A stretch of 64,000 nucleotides of DNA from Cryptomeria japonica (lineage: Eukaryota; Streptophyta; Pinopsida; Cupressales; Cupressaceae), in the NCBI RefSeq assembly GCF_030272615.1, contig NC_081414.1, positions 304,998,164 through 305,062,163 on the forward strand, in the 5' to 3' direction. The notes below the pieces were generated by a model, which saw nothing but the letters and a program-made list of their open reading frames with translations, did not search any database and was not told the DNA's origin. Shown here piece after piece: positions 46,170 to 59,800 of the stretch. The first letter of the stretch is position 1. Every line of letters starts with the position of its first letter. A program made the position numbers and the translations under genes.

Positions 46170-49100
46170 TATGGAATGATTAAAAATTTTGCTTTCATAT
46201 TAGCTTCCTTCTATGCATGTTTTTTTTGCGAATTCTTCAAAATCTTCCAAAATCTCTCATATATCGTTAGTCCATATTTATGATTTTCACTTGGTGCAGA
46301 GCCAATCTTGATAGCCTGAATGACATTCATTGAATCCCCTTCAATTTCCATTCTAACTAGTCATTTTTCTTTACATAATGGCAGTCATGTATTCCTACCA
46401 TGAGAGCTATGAACTTCACATCATTATTTGTTCCAATAAGCAGTTTAATGGATCCTGCATAGATCATCATCCCTTTATCATTTATAATGATATAATTGGT
46501 GCCAGAGGGACTAGGATTCTCTCGTGATGCATCATAAAAGATCAATTTGAGATGGCCCCTAGGCAGAAGGTACCAATGTACCCTAGTCCTTACCTCTCAG
46601 TTGATGAATGTATCCACCTTTGGAAGGATCAAATGCAGCCACATGCTTGTTAATCTATCATCCCAAGATGTGAAAGTGTCATATTTTTTAGATTCCACTA
46701 TGGTATTTATATGTTCATAGATGGAAATCTCCATCTTACTCTTTAGTGTCCCAATTCAAACTTTCTTGTTATTAAAAATCCAATTGTTCCTCTCCTTCCA
46801 AAGTATCCAAACTAGGGTTGTCAGGATGGCAAACCATAATCCCCCATACTGCCCTTTTACATAGAACTAGCCAACATGTAAATATATATTTTAATGTTGC
46901 TAGAAAAAGCCCATTATAATTCATTTTTCAAGGAAAAATAGCCTACATTGTTGTGCTACATCACATTGCACAAATGGGTGATTAACACTCTCCTCATTCC
47001 TATAGCACATCAGGCATCTAAATGGTCCCACAAATCCCATCTTTGTTAATCTATTGCTTGTTAGGATGTAACTCTGCACCACCAGCCAGGAAAAGGCCCC
47101 AACCTTGGGGAGAATGCTTGGATTCCAACATAACTTAGCATTCCAATCACAATGCTCCCAATCTCCCCACATGATTTCATATCCAATCTTTGGTGAATAA
47201 TTCCTAGACTTCACCACACACCAAAAGATCTCATTTGTACCCTCAATGAGGACAATGTGTCAACACTCCAATTCTTCTTTTAAACTTCATTTGTAGTCTA
47301 CCTCTAATGCTTCCATGGTCTTCCAGGCAAAACTTGTAATTATATTTCTTATGGTAATCTCCATGTAGTCCTTAATATTGTTGCCCCATACTGGTTGCAG
47401 GTCTTCCCTTTCTCTCTCCAATCTTGAGATGTCAACCAATGGAATGTAACCACTCCATGAATCACTCTAGAAATTCACCATACCCCCATCTCTAATTCTC
47501 CACAATATATGGTTTGTTATGACATGCATGCATTTGTTCATGTAGTTTCAAATTGCAAAACCATGTGAAGGGTTCACAATAATCAATATTCATTTTGAAC
47601 TCTCCTCATCAAGGTATTTGTTTTGTAGCACCTTACACCATAGGGAACCAAGCTCCTTATACATCCACCATACTAATTTTTTCACCAACACATGGTTCTG
47701 AATCATGAGATCCCTAACAATCACGCCCTTCGCATGCTTTGGCATTTTGACTTTATCCCATGCTAGAAGCGATATCTTGTGTTTGTCATTTGCTCCATCC
47801 CACAAAAAAACATCTGAACTTTTTAGTGATGTCCTAAGCTAATTTACTTGTAACCTCCATTGTAGAGAATATGTATTGGAATTGTAGCTAATACCTATTT
47901 AATCTTTATTAGTTGCCCTACCATTGTCAACCACCTATCCTTCTAGAAATCCATATTTTTTGCACACATCTCCACCTCTTCCTTCCATAAATTGTTCTTT
48001 ATGGTACCATTAAATAGTGACACTCCCAAATAAGTTGTTGAGAGTCTCTATACACCAAAGCCAAGGATGGAAGTAATTCTTCTTTGAGTCATCTAGCCAG
48101 TATTGAAAAATATATTCTTGACTTATCATTGTTAATTTGTTGTCCTGAAGCCAAGAAATAGCTATCCAGTACTCTTTTCACAATCATAGGTTTTCCTCTA
48201 CAAGAGAGTGTCATCAGAAAAAAGTTGGCGGGAGAATGGAGGGATAGAAGGTACCACTTTGATGTCCGACCATGCCCCAAAACTCACCAAAGCTGCAATA
48301 GTCTTGCTCAATGCATCTGCCATAATCACAAACAAGAATGGTGATAAAGGATACCCTTGACAAATGTCACACCCTCCTTGAAAGAAGTCGCACAGTTTTC
48401 CATTGATTATCACAAAATATCTTGGTGAAGAAATAAAACTAAGCACCCATTCCACCCATTGATCATAAATTTTTTGAGTATTAGAAATATAAATCTCCAT
48501 TGTACATGATCGGATGCTTTTTTGACATCCATTTTTAGTACCATACTTCTCAAGTTCTCTTTCTTGATTGAATGGAGAACCTCGTGAGCAATGATGATTC
48601 CATCTGCAATGTTCCTGTTTGGGACAAAGATCTACTCTGTTCTAGCGAGATGATCCTTGGAGGGATCTGCTTTAATCTAATTACCATAACCTTTGCCACT
48701 ATTTTATACATGGTTTTACATAAAGATATGGAACAAAAATCAGAAAAAGAATGTACCTCTTGTTTCTTGGGGATCAATGCAATGTTGGTATTGTTCATTT
48801 TCTTAAGCATTAATATTTTCTTTTTGGATTCCTCGGCCACCACCAGAATATCCCTGCACATACTTCCCCAGCATTTTTGGAAAACCATAGTTGTGAATCC
48901 ATCGAGTCCTGGAGCCTTGTCAGGATTCAATTGAAACATGACAATATTGACCTCATCCATTGTAACTTGCATTGTAAACATCTAATTGTCATCGTTTGAA
49001 ATAAGAGAGGGTATACAATTGATGAAATCATGATTGAGACTATCCACACTACCAACACCACCTAAGAGATCATGAAATAAGTTGACTCCTTCCCTTTGAA

Positions 49101-50225
49101 TAGCCACCTCCTCTATTACAATTCTACCATTATTAAGACAAAATTGTGTTATCATGTTCCAACATCTTTTCATTTTTGTGGAGTTATGAAATAACTTAGT
49201 ATTTTGATCACCTTTCTTAAGCCAATTTTCCCTAGACTTTGATATCCAATAACATTCCTCTCTAACCAATATTTCTTCATACTCCTTCATCAAGCCTTTT
49301 TCTTTATGCCCTATCACATATTTTCTTAATTCTTCCATTTCCTCTTCTAAACTCTTCTTTTCTTCAAAATGTTCTTGAAAACCTCTTTGTTCCATGTTTT
49401 CAGCTTTTCTTTCAGTAATTGTAACCTTTTGTAAAAATAAAACATCCTTGTTCCTTTGACATGTCTCGATACAATCCACCACTTTGAAATTATTTATGCC
49501 ATTCCTAGTCATCGAAACCACATCTTCTGAAATTTGAATTGATATTTGGTAGGCCTCACTTCTTCCAATATGTTTAATTTCATAGGAAAGTGGTCAGATA
49601 TTGGGATCGGTATAATCAATTAACTTGGAAGTAGTGGGTCCCCCAACCATTCATCCATCGTGTAAAATCTTTCCAATCTTTCTATTGTATTGGGAAAACC
49701 CACTCTTTGATTTTTCCAAGTGTATTTACCATTTGATGGAACAATATCTATCAACCTGCTTACCTAAATAAACTAGAAAAAATTAGCCTATGATTAAGCC
49801 ATGTTTTCTAAGCCACCATCTTTATCTCTTAGATGTAATATGTCATTAAAATTGCCTAAAGACCTTGAAAATTCCTTCTTCTCTGAAGATTTGACAAATC
49901 CATATATGTTGTATAAAAGAAAATTTAGTTCTGAGTTTATACTTCTTACCTCGCATCTAATCCAATTATAGCAATAAGAAAGGATTGACATGTAAATTTT
50001 ATTTGTCCTCCACATTACACACAAGCCTCTAGAAATGCCTTTCACACTTTGAGCAAAGCCAAACCATCCGTAGAAATGTTTTACAAAAGCCTCTACATTC
50101 TCCTTTGAAACCTTGGTTTCTTGAAACAAAATGATATTCATCAATTGACTTTCTAATTAGCGCTTGATCATATGATGGCTGTTAGGCGCATTTAATCTTC
50201 TAACATTCCATGTTAGAATATTCAT
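46170..50225 (-). pseudogene. LINE-B ORF2: endonuclease, reverse transcriptase, RNase H
   Basis: ATG at 50223-50225 overlaps the ORF1 stop as ATGA and opens MNILTWNVRRLNAPN (APE endonuclease; a TAA follows about 20 codons in). Then LFQETKVSKENVEAF, a middle region (49521-48982) and the reverse transcriptase: LNPDKAPGLDGFTTMVFQKC, QGYPLSPFLFVIMAD and catalytic box FSDD in place of the usual FADD. C-terminal are the VAWDK/KPK-like module (47805-47590), the zf-RVT domain (47217-46921: WNPSILPKVGAFSWL, C..C...H) and RNase H (46545-46200: FYDASRENPSPSGTNYII, EGDSMNVIQAIK). Frame changes near 49650, 48530 and 48210 and many stops make it dead. All parts are in the standard plant LINE order. Confidence 0.9.
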
Positions 50226-51248
50226 TTTCCTCCAAGGGAGTATTTGCCTCCCCTAGATTGTAAAAGACGGGTTTTGATGGATGATTGGTTTGGGAGAAGG
50301 TCATCGTCTTCTCTCTTCCTCAGATTTGTCTTTCTACCCATTCTTAATTTTGAAGTTCCCAACTCTATGGTTATTGGGATTTGGCTTATTGTTCTTTTTT
50401 TAGTTTTATCCAACTCATCTTTGCTTATCACTCTAGATGTCTCTATGATTGGATTTACTAGGGAATTATCCATTGGATATTCGAACAACGATAATTCTTC
50501 AATCTTCTTCAACTAGGTCTCCTTATTTTCTTCGTCTTCCCCCAAAACATGATCCCTTGGATCGTTCAATCAAATCCCACTAGGTTTTGTTGGATTCTCC
50601 TTATTTACTGCTATATTTTTTCTCATTATTCATCTAATTCTCTTGCCTTGGTCTCCATACATTTTTGGGGGGACTTCTACAATCTCATTCATTGTGGTTC
50701 CTCTTCCTGCATCTTAGGCAATAAAACTTATGTTCTTCTATTTCAACCGTTTGTGTGCATATGCATGATGAAGTTTTTAATTTTATTCTCTTAGGTACTT
50801 TGGCAACTGAAATTAATGGAATACTTGCAAAATGAATCAGATCATAGCGTGTTTCCAATTATGTTCCCAATTGTTCTCAAACTTGCTTCACACCAATATT
50901 CAAAGAGTAGATTGTATATGCGGATACAGAAGGGTTTGTCTATAGGATCCATTGTTGTCAGATCAAAGTTTGGCTCCCAACTTTTTTGTGAAAACATAGG
51001 AATTTCCACACATCCATAGGCTGCCCTTTAAAACCATGTTTCTTTCATATTGATTTTCAAATTCTGTCACGAAGAACTTTTTTTGCATAAAGTAAATTTC
51101 TTTCACCTTGGTCCAATTTCCTTTGACCCATCTACTAATCTCCATTCTGCATCTAATTTTTCCCAATATGCATCCAACTATTGTCAATTGTTTGAATGCC
51201 AAGATCTAGGTCTATAATGTCTGACAAATTAATTTTAATCACCTCCAT
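50222..51248 (-). pseudogene. LINE-B ORF1 (DUF4283)
   Basis: Probable ATG at 51246-51248 (MEVIKINLSDIIDLDLG), with a frameshift soon after. The DUF4283 stretch is at 51202-50963: ISRWVKGNWTKVKEIYF, FFVTEFENQYERNMVLKGSL. The C-terminal part (50512-50222) is basic (KLRMGRKTNLRKREDDD) and ends GGK with TGA overlapping the ORF2 start. It is the RNA-binding protein of the LINE. Stops at 50963 and just above 50512. Confidence 0.8.
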
Positions 51249-51299
51249 TTCTGCACTTTCTAGTTTAGGGTTTTTCTTTTTCTCCTAAAAAATCACACC

Positions 51300-52601
51300 C
51301 TCTTGCCATTTCACTCTCATCTACTTTTTCACCATTTGCCTAAAATATTCAATATATTTGACTATTATCTAAGGCTTGAATTGTATATTGAATAAATCAA
51401 TGTGCAATAGTCTAATTTGTTAATGAAAAATCTGACCATTCTTGGATAGATTGTTTATCATAGGTCTCACTTTAGATAACCATTAGTAACATTTTTCCAT
51501 AAAGCAATTGTTAGTATAGATTTCATGTCAACGTCAACTTACCTATTAGTAAGTAGATACCATTTGGTGTGATGTATTTTAGTATAGATTATAGAATATT
51601 AAGATAACAAGGTTTATAGTTCCTTTATTTGGTTATGTTTGTAATCATCAGCAAGTAAATATATGTAGCATATAATTTTGGTTAATAATAAGCAATTTGG
51701 TTCCGATCTTTGAATTTTATTATTTGTATTTAGACTAAATTTCCAATAGATGACATTTACATTTTTCTCAATTTAGAATTATTTATGCATTAGTATAATA
51801 TTTTGCAAAGAGACATTTGATATGCAATAAAGGATGTTAGACTTATTAAAATTCTATTATAAAAAGAACATATAATTATATATTTTTTATGTCAAATGAA
51901 TTATTTTATGAATAGATGTTTATATTAAACTCAAATATTCTTCAGTTGATTACTTATATATCAATTTAGAAAAAGGTTAAATTATGCTTCGCATTAGTGG
52001 AATTTGTGCATGCCATGTGATTGTTATTTTATGTGTCGATGAAATAACTCGATCCATGTAAATTATATTTGAAATATAGAAAAATGAAGGGTAAATATAT
52101 GCTTAAGAGAGTTACATGTATTGCACCTAATTTTGTAGTTTAAATAGAATACGAGTGTCAAATATGGAGTAAAAGAGAAGCATAGGTTTCCACTTTAAAC
52201 CTATATGTTAATAGTTGGCTTAAAAGATGCTTTGACCAAAGATTACTAATAATTAGTAAATTCTTACTGTTTGATTATTTATTCTCTTTCTCTCTACCAT
52301 ATCATTATATTGTTACATTAGTATTTAGAATGTTAGATATATCATGTTGCATCAAATTCCATCATTTATGCTAGTTCTTGATTTCTAGTCTTCTTTGTGC
52401 AAGGTCGAGTATTCTTCCTATGAAGGATTTTAGAAAAGAAAAATATTTGAGGTTGGGTGGTTAAGTATTGTGACAATATTCTCGCCTGTGGGTGCTCCCA
52501 CATGAAGGTGTCTTGTCTTGTTGGTTGTTCTATACCACTAAAGTGAGGAGATCTTTAATTTGAGATAACTCATGTGGCCCATTGTATTGGCATATGTGGT
52601 A
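51300..52601. other. AT-rich DNA, no gene seen
   Basis: No frame over 60 codons with any recognisable content, and no repeat border found. Confidence 0.5.
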
Positions 52602-52606
52602 TATAT

Positions 52607-53756
52607 TGTATACACCTAAAAATGGTCTGAAGATAATTAATTAAATAAGCAATTATTTAATTAATCCCCCTTCCCAATTTAATTGAATTCATTAGCAATT
52701 TGACTAAATTCGCCCATTCACCTACTTATTAATAAATCTAAGGATTTATTTAATAGGTTCATTTCAATAGTCCCCTTTGATTAATTAATCTGAATTAATT
52801 AATCCTCCCCCATTTAATTCATTTCTTCTAATCCCCTAATTAAATAAAACAAATCAATTTATGAATTGTTGAAAGTTAATTAGCATTTTCTTATTATTTG
52901 AATTTTTAAATTCAAATTCCCCACGGGCCTCCTAACTTCTAACCACCCCCTAACCTAACCCATTCCACCTAATCCTGGGTTTAACTAACCCTATCCTATC
53001 TTGCACATCTTAACCTCCTTATCCTAACCTCCTATGGGTTGGATATCCTCCCCTTGAGACACATGGAACTTAGGCCACATCTCTCCTCCCTTGGACACTT
53101 GCCCTCTTATGAGAAAGGCTCCTTGACACTTGTCACCACAGAGATGAAAAGTGTCCCTCCCTCCAACCTCTTCTCCAACCTCCTCCAATTTAACCCTTGA
53201 TATCTTTAGACTCAATCTTGACCGTTTATTCCTGTCACATCACCCCTGGCCTTGAAAATCCTATAAATATCCCCCATTTTGGAGCACAAAGGATCCCATC
53301 TCATTTTCATCTCAAGAATTGTTATTATAGGCATATCATTTCTAGCATTGTTATTATAGGCAATTGCATCTTAGATTTAGCTTAATTTGATCATCTTCTA
53401 GCATAATTGTTTTATCATATAGCATAATCAATCTCTCATGTAGTTTAATTGTATCTTCATTTAGCATAATCATGCATATCATTAGCATAATTAGCTTATT
53501 GGATCAATCTAGGATAATCATACATTCATCTAGCTTGCACATCATATCATTTGAAATCCTCCGTCTTGGTGTAGTCAAGTCACTGGGATTGCTCATCTAG
53601 ATCTAAGAGAAAATCCACACTCGCATCTCTTAGGAGGAGATAGGTCGCTTTGTCATGGTTTATATTTCATTTGATTTCAATTTACTAACCATGCTTGTAA
53701 TGATCTATTGAGTGTTTGTGTTGTAGTTGCAGGTATCCTACTTCACACACATGACA
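52607..53756 (+). mobile_element. solo gypsy-type LTR (TSD TATAT)
   Basis: 1,150 bp from TGTATACACCTAAAAATGGTC-type start to CACACACATGACA. TATAT flanks it at 52602-52606 and 53757-53761; the left flank is AT-rich, so the match is less telling than others. TATA box TATAAAT at 53262-53268, preceded by a C-rich U3 and followed by repeated TAGCATAAT words (53400-53510). Confidence 0.75.
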
Positions 53757-53761
53757 TATAT

Positions 53762-55366
53762 AGTTAACTTTCTTTTCTTATGTGAGGTAGTGGTACTTGG
53801 GTACACAACATACTTGAGAGATGTCATGGGGGATTCACATAGTGAACCTGGGTTATATCACGCGTGTTCATAGCATAGTAAAGAATCCCCTTATTTTCAA
53901 AAAATATTGCCCTAAACCCCTTTCTTGTCAACCCCTCCCAATACATAACATGAATTAAAAACCCCCCTATTTTCACCAAATATTGTATGTATCAATTTTT
54001 TCTATAACATTTTCCATACCCCTTTATTTTTATATCTTATGTTATGATAAAGAGTTGGTTGGGTTTTAAGCATAACTCTAGATTTGGTAGAAGGTACTAA
54101 TACTAATTGATGAGTTACATAAGATGTTTTGGGTTAAAATTTTCAAATAACCTTAGGTGGCCTTTTGTTTCAATTTTCAGTTGACCGGCTCAACCGATAA
54201 GATCCCCTCTTAAGTTGTCTCTAAGGGTTTTATCTCATTGCGTTAACTAGCCCCATGCTTAGGCTTTTGTTATTTTATTAGTCGATATATTTTTTCCTTA
54301 GTCTTTGCATGCATGTTTTTATTTGCCTAAGTCATGTGTTAGTGCTTGTAAGTCCCCTCATATGTCCTATTAACTTCATATTTAAAGCATGTTCTTTAAG
54401 TCACTCTTAAGTGATGGTCCCACCTGAGAATCATTGGGTTGTTGTTGGAGTCTATATCGCTTCCACCAATCCACTGGGCTGATATGGAAGTCCACAATAT
54501 AGTCTATCTAACACCTAGACAATACTATTGCTCGTGCTCAATAATTTTAATTGAAAAACAAAAACTTGTTATATTTAAATTTTTAATTAATTAAAAAACA
54601 CGGTCAATGGTATAGTCTAGGTGTTGCATAGGCAATTCGTAATAGAAGCAAATTTTCAGTGATACCCTTCTTCAAGCTTCAATGACCTGACATTGTCCAC
54701 ATGGAAACAAGGAGTTAGTGAAAGAATGATGATGAAGGTTCATTGGGAAATTTCTTAAACACTTCCTTAGATCCCAGTGACTTGACGATGCTAGCATGGC
54801 CAACATTCAAATAAAAAGAAGGCTTGTTGGTGAAATTTTGTGTCCTAGAAATGTTAAAAATTCATCTTGCCTACTAACCGATGCACATTTGGATGGACAC
54901 GTCAGAATGAATGGCCATTGACAAAATCTTTTTTTCCATCAACCAATCATTATAGACAATTTTTCCATTACTTTAGCATTCCTATAGTTTCCAATTTTTA
55001 AAACATTTAAATAATTTTAATAAATTCATTCCTTCATCTTCCTATTGGTTGATACCATCAATAATAATTGTAGGGCTGAATTGTCAAAGTACAAAAAAAG
55101 TATTCACAATCTCTATAATTTTTCACTTTTTTTTTAATTGAAAATACAAGATATATATTATTAATTATTTAAAAGTTACACAATTTGTAAGGATTCTGAA
55201 AAGACCTCAAGAATCCAAGCAATCATATCAAAACCAATGACTTAGTAGAATCATTGTAAAATCCATATACTTTCCCTAAACATAAAAGCAAAACCAGAAA
55301 AGTCTCTTGCATAATATAGCCTGCAGGCTTATACATTCTTCAGATTAAAAAAAAAAATTAAATCTT
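53762..55366. other. no gene; contains one large inverted repeat
   Basis: Mostly AT-rich. The only structure seen is the inverted repeat at 54511-54624. Confidence 0.5.
54511..54624. repeat. 26-bp inverted repeat with 62-base spacer
   Basis: Left arm 54511-54536 (ACACCTAGACAATACTATTG...) and right arm 54599-54624 pair at 22 of 26 positions. The spacer is AT-rich. It could be a very short fold-back element. Confidence 0.7.
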
Positions 55367-55371
55367 GAAGT

Positions 55372-56434
55372 TGTTAGGTCCCTGAGACAACTGAGAGGGG
55401 GTGGGGGGGGTGAATCAGTTGTCAAATAAATTTAAACCAAAAATAACTTAACCAACTTAATGCTTAATATCGGTAAACTAGTTCAATATGACGGTAGATA
55501 GCTTTAACAGTTAATTACTATACTGGTAAGGATTAGTGCATGAAACATAAACAGAAAGTCATCCACAACACATAACACCAATATTTGTACATGGAAACCC
55601 TATAAGGGGAAAAACCATGATGGGAAACCTTACCCACAATCAGATGATACTATTGCAGATAGTAAGTGTATATAAATGGGGTCTGCACATGCAGAAAGGC
55701 CAACCGCCTAGAGCTCACTGCTCAATCAAAAAATGGGAGTCACACTGACTACAGTTGGATGGTTAAATCCAATAAGAATGTACTGCACAAAATAGCATCT
55801 TCATATGTTGGATTCAGTACCGGTGTAATGTTGATATGCTTTCACAAGAACCCTCCTTCAATCTTCAAATGATGTCTACGTGTATAGCTCTACTTATTCT
55901 CGCATATACCTTCACAAAAACCTTCTTCGCATTCCACACTTGATCTTACAAATAAGATCTTACATTTATACCATAACCTAAGACCAATTTTAGTAGGTCG
56001 GCTCTACAAGATATTACAATAAAAATATTTAACAAACAATATAATATCTGATGCAATAACCGATTGAACATGTCAGCTTAATGCATTTACAACAATAATT
56101 AATCATCTCCATAGCGTGCCATGTTGATCTGGAAAAGATAAACCTGTCGGTGTAACCCTAGACCTATTTGCCGATAACAACAAATATGCAACTATGAATA
56201 TACCAATGAACAAAACTCCAGGACAAGATGTCCAAATGATGTCTTCGACATAACAATGTGTTTTTCATAGCATTCCAAGTGTCAGTGATCATTATATCTT
56301 GCCAGTGTACCAGATACCGGTGACTGTGCATGAGTCGCTTGCCGGTGAATGTTGTTGATTCTCCAAAGTGCCAAAGTTGATAAGAGTTTAGTAGGTGTTG
56401 ACATCAATGAAAAAACCATACCAAAATACCAACA
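55372..56434 (-). repeat. Copia2 3' LTR
   Basis: Minus strand: starts TGTTGGTATTTTGGTATGG at 56434 and ends GGGACCTAACA at 55372. Contains TTTTTCCCCTTATAGGG (minus) near 55600 and a G-rich run near 55400. Confidence 0.93.
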
Positions 56435-56760
56435 ATCTCCCCCTTTGGCATTGATGGCAACACAAGATGGAAAAACCATCAAAGTGCCAAAATAGAAATG
56501 TCAAGTACCAAAAACCAACAATCTCCAAAAAGATCATAAATGTAAATCAAAATACAAATACAGAGAGTAATAACCTCTCCTAAACAACAATCTCTCCCCC
56601 TGGGAGAAACATGTGTTTTCCTTGTGTTTTTCAAAGTTTTTCCATATCAATCTCTCCCCCTTTGACATCAAATGCCAAAGTTACAATAAAACCAAGTTCA
56701 TATACAAAATACCAATCAATTCAATATACCAACTACTCCCCCTGAGAAGTAACTTCCCAT
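56435..56760 (-). other. Copia2 polypurine tract and three further purine tracts
   Basis: On the minus strand GCCAAAGGGGGAGAT (56435-56450) abuts the 3' LTR. Similar tracts lie farther upstream at about 56590, 56652 (GATGTCAAAGGGGGAGAGA) and 56737. No coding after the pol stop at 56822. Confidence 0.75.
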
Positions 56761-56821
56761 CAAAGACCGAAATAAAAGATTTCTCCGTTAATTTTGTCAG
56801 TTGATGTCAATCATCAACTGT

Positions 56822-59800
56822 CTAAGTCTCTACTGGTGGTGGTATGACTCCAAGCTGATCTCTGAGATAGTCAAAAGTCTCCTTAGGCAAAGGTTTAGTG
56901 AAAATATCTACAATCTGCTCTTTATTATTCACATAAACCAGTTTTATCTCCTTTGCTTCAACATTTTCCCTTAGAAAATTTAGTTTGATAGAAATATGTT
57001 TGGTTTTAGAATGTAATACCAAATTCTTAGATATATCAATTGCTGCAGTGTTATCACAATAGATAGTAATAGGTTCCTTGCATTTTACCTTTATGTCTTT
57101 CAACATTTGCGTAAGCCATAGTACCTATGTACAGTTAGTTGCTGCTGCAACATATTCTGATTCTGTTGTTGATAAAGATGTACAACTTTGTTTCTTACTC
57201 AACCAAGAAACTAATCTGTTTCCAAGAAAGAATGCTCTACCGGTGGTTCTTTTTCTATCATCCACATCTCCTGCCCAATTTGCATTTGTGTATGCACATA
57301 ATTCAAAGTTTTCATCTCTAGGATACCATAATCCAAGATTTATAGTACCTTGTAAGTACCAGAAAATCCTTTTTACTATTGATTCATGATTTTCTCTAGG
57401 ATTACTTTGGAATCTTGAAACAATACATACTACATTCATAATATCAGGTCTGGTTTGTGTCAAATACAGTAAACCTCCTATCATAGATTTGTATCTAGTT
57501 GGATTAACAGGTGTAGATTCATCCCTTTGTGATAATTTATCATTTGTTGTCATAGGTGTGCTTACCGGTTTAGAGTTCTCCATCCCAAATTTCTTTAGTA
57601 ACTCTTTTAAGTATTTGGATTGACTCAAGAATATACCTTTATCAGTCTGTGAAATCTGCAATCCTAAAAAGAATTTTATTTCTCCAATCATAGAAATTTC
57701 AAATTCTTACTGCATTTTAATAGAAAATTCCTTACATAATCCATCTTCTCCTCCAAAGATTATATCATCAAAAAATACTTCTATAATCAAGATGTCATCA
57801 TTAGTTACTTTATAATATAAATTGATGTCTGCATTTCCTTTAGTAAAACCAATCTTTAAAAGATACTTATCCAATCTTGCATACCAAGCTCTTGGAGCTT
57901 GTTTTAGTCCATACAGAGCTTTTCTTAACCTGCAAACCATATCATTGTCATTTGTCAAAGAAAATCCATCAGGTTGTTCAATGCATACTTCCTCTTCAAG
58001 ATCTCCATTCAAAAATGCACATTTAATATCCATTTGATAAATTTTGTAATTCTTGTGTGCTGCAAAAGCCAAAAATAATCTGACTGCCTCAATTCTAGCT
58101 ACAGGTGCAAAGGTTTCATTGTAATCAACTCCTTCTTTCTAAGAATATCCCTTACACACTAGTCTTGCTTTATTTCTGACAACCTTACCATCTTCATTAA
58201 GTTTGTTTCTAAATACCCATTTGGTTCCAATTACATTTTTATCTTTAGGCTGAGGAACTAATGTCCAAGTGTTGTTTTTCTCAATTTGTTCTAATTCTTC
58301 TTCCATAGATTTAATCCAAAATTTATCTTCACATGCCTCATTAACAGATGATGGTTCAATTTGAGAAATAAGACATACCTCTTCATTTGCCAATCTTCCT
58401 CTTGTCATAACTCCTTTAAACTTGTTTCCAATTATCTGATCTTCAGAATGATTCAGTCTTACATACCGGGGTGTCTTGGTTTGTTGTTGTTCCTCAATTA
58501 CTGTGGAATCCTCAAATGATACCAGGGTAACTGGATCTTCATTCTGTATCAGTGGATTCAGAGTAGGTTCATTTGTCAAAATTTATGTTGCCAGTTTAGA
58601 GTCTATATACCTTGAAGTTCCTCTGAATTGTTCATCAATCTTTACATTTGTACTTTCAACAATTTTCTGCAATCTTTTGTTAAAACATCTATATGCTTTG
58701 CTCTTAGATGAATAACCAAGAAATATTCCTTCATCACTTCTAGGATCAAATTTGCCAATATACTCATCTCTTCTGATATAACATTTACTTCCAAAAATTT
58801 TGAAATACTTAAGAGTGGGAGTATTACCAAACCATAATTCATGAGGGGTCTTACCAGTTTCACCTTTGATGTGAACTTTGTTAAATGCATAGACCACTAT
58901 ACTGACTGCTTCTCTCCAATATACATGTGGTAGGTTTGCTTCTGATAACATACTTCTTGTTGCATCCAAGATAGTTCTGTTTTTCCTTTCAACAACTCCA
59001 TTCTGCTGAGGTGTCTGAGGTGCTGATAGTTGTCTTCTGATTCCATTCACTTCATAGAATGTATTAAATTAATTAGATATAAATTCACCTCCTTGATCTG
59101 ATCTTAAACATTTGATTTTCTTACTGGTTTCATTTACTACCATTGCTTTGAACAGTTTGAACTTTCCAAGTGCTTCTGATTTTTCTCTGAGAAAAGTAAT
59201 CCAACACATTCTAGAATAGTCATCAATGATTAGCATGAAATATCTATCACCTTGTAAGATTTTAGTTCTAGCTGGACCACATAAATCAGTGTGAATCAAA
59301 TCAAGAGCATTATTGGATTTTTCTGGAATAATTTTGAAACTAGCTCTAACTTGTTTTCCAAATTGACATTCCTTACATATTGTATTCCGAGGTTTGACAA
59401 TTTTAGGTAAATCTCTAACTGCCTTAGTAGTACTGATCTTTACCATGCAATCAAAGTTTACATGACAGAGTCTCTTATGCCATAACCAACTTTCATCTAT
59501 ATGTGCAATTAAGCATGCCTTTTCATTGTTATTTAAATGAAAGATATTACCTCTTGTCTGATTACTGGTGGCAATTTCCAAACCAGTTCTATTCATGATT
59601 TTGCATTTTCCATTTTTGAATTGTAACTGAAATCCTTTCTCAACTAATTGACCAACACTCAAAAGATTATACTTTAATCCTTCAACATAGTAAACATTGT
59701 CAGTGTTATGCTTACCATCAAGAGATATTGTACCCTTACCTTTGATTGAACAAGCTTTGTCATCTCCAAATCTCATTAAGCCTCCATTGTATTCTTGAAA

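Noticed and set aside
52570-52606. TATAT flank of the 52607 solo LTR as decisive evidence
   Set aside because: The left side is an ATATAT run, so the match alone is weak; the call also rests on LTR-type ends, TATA box and length.
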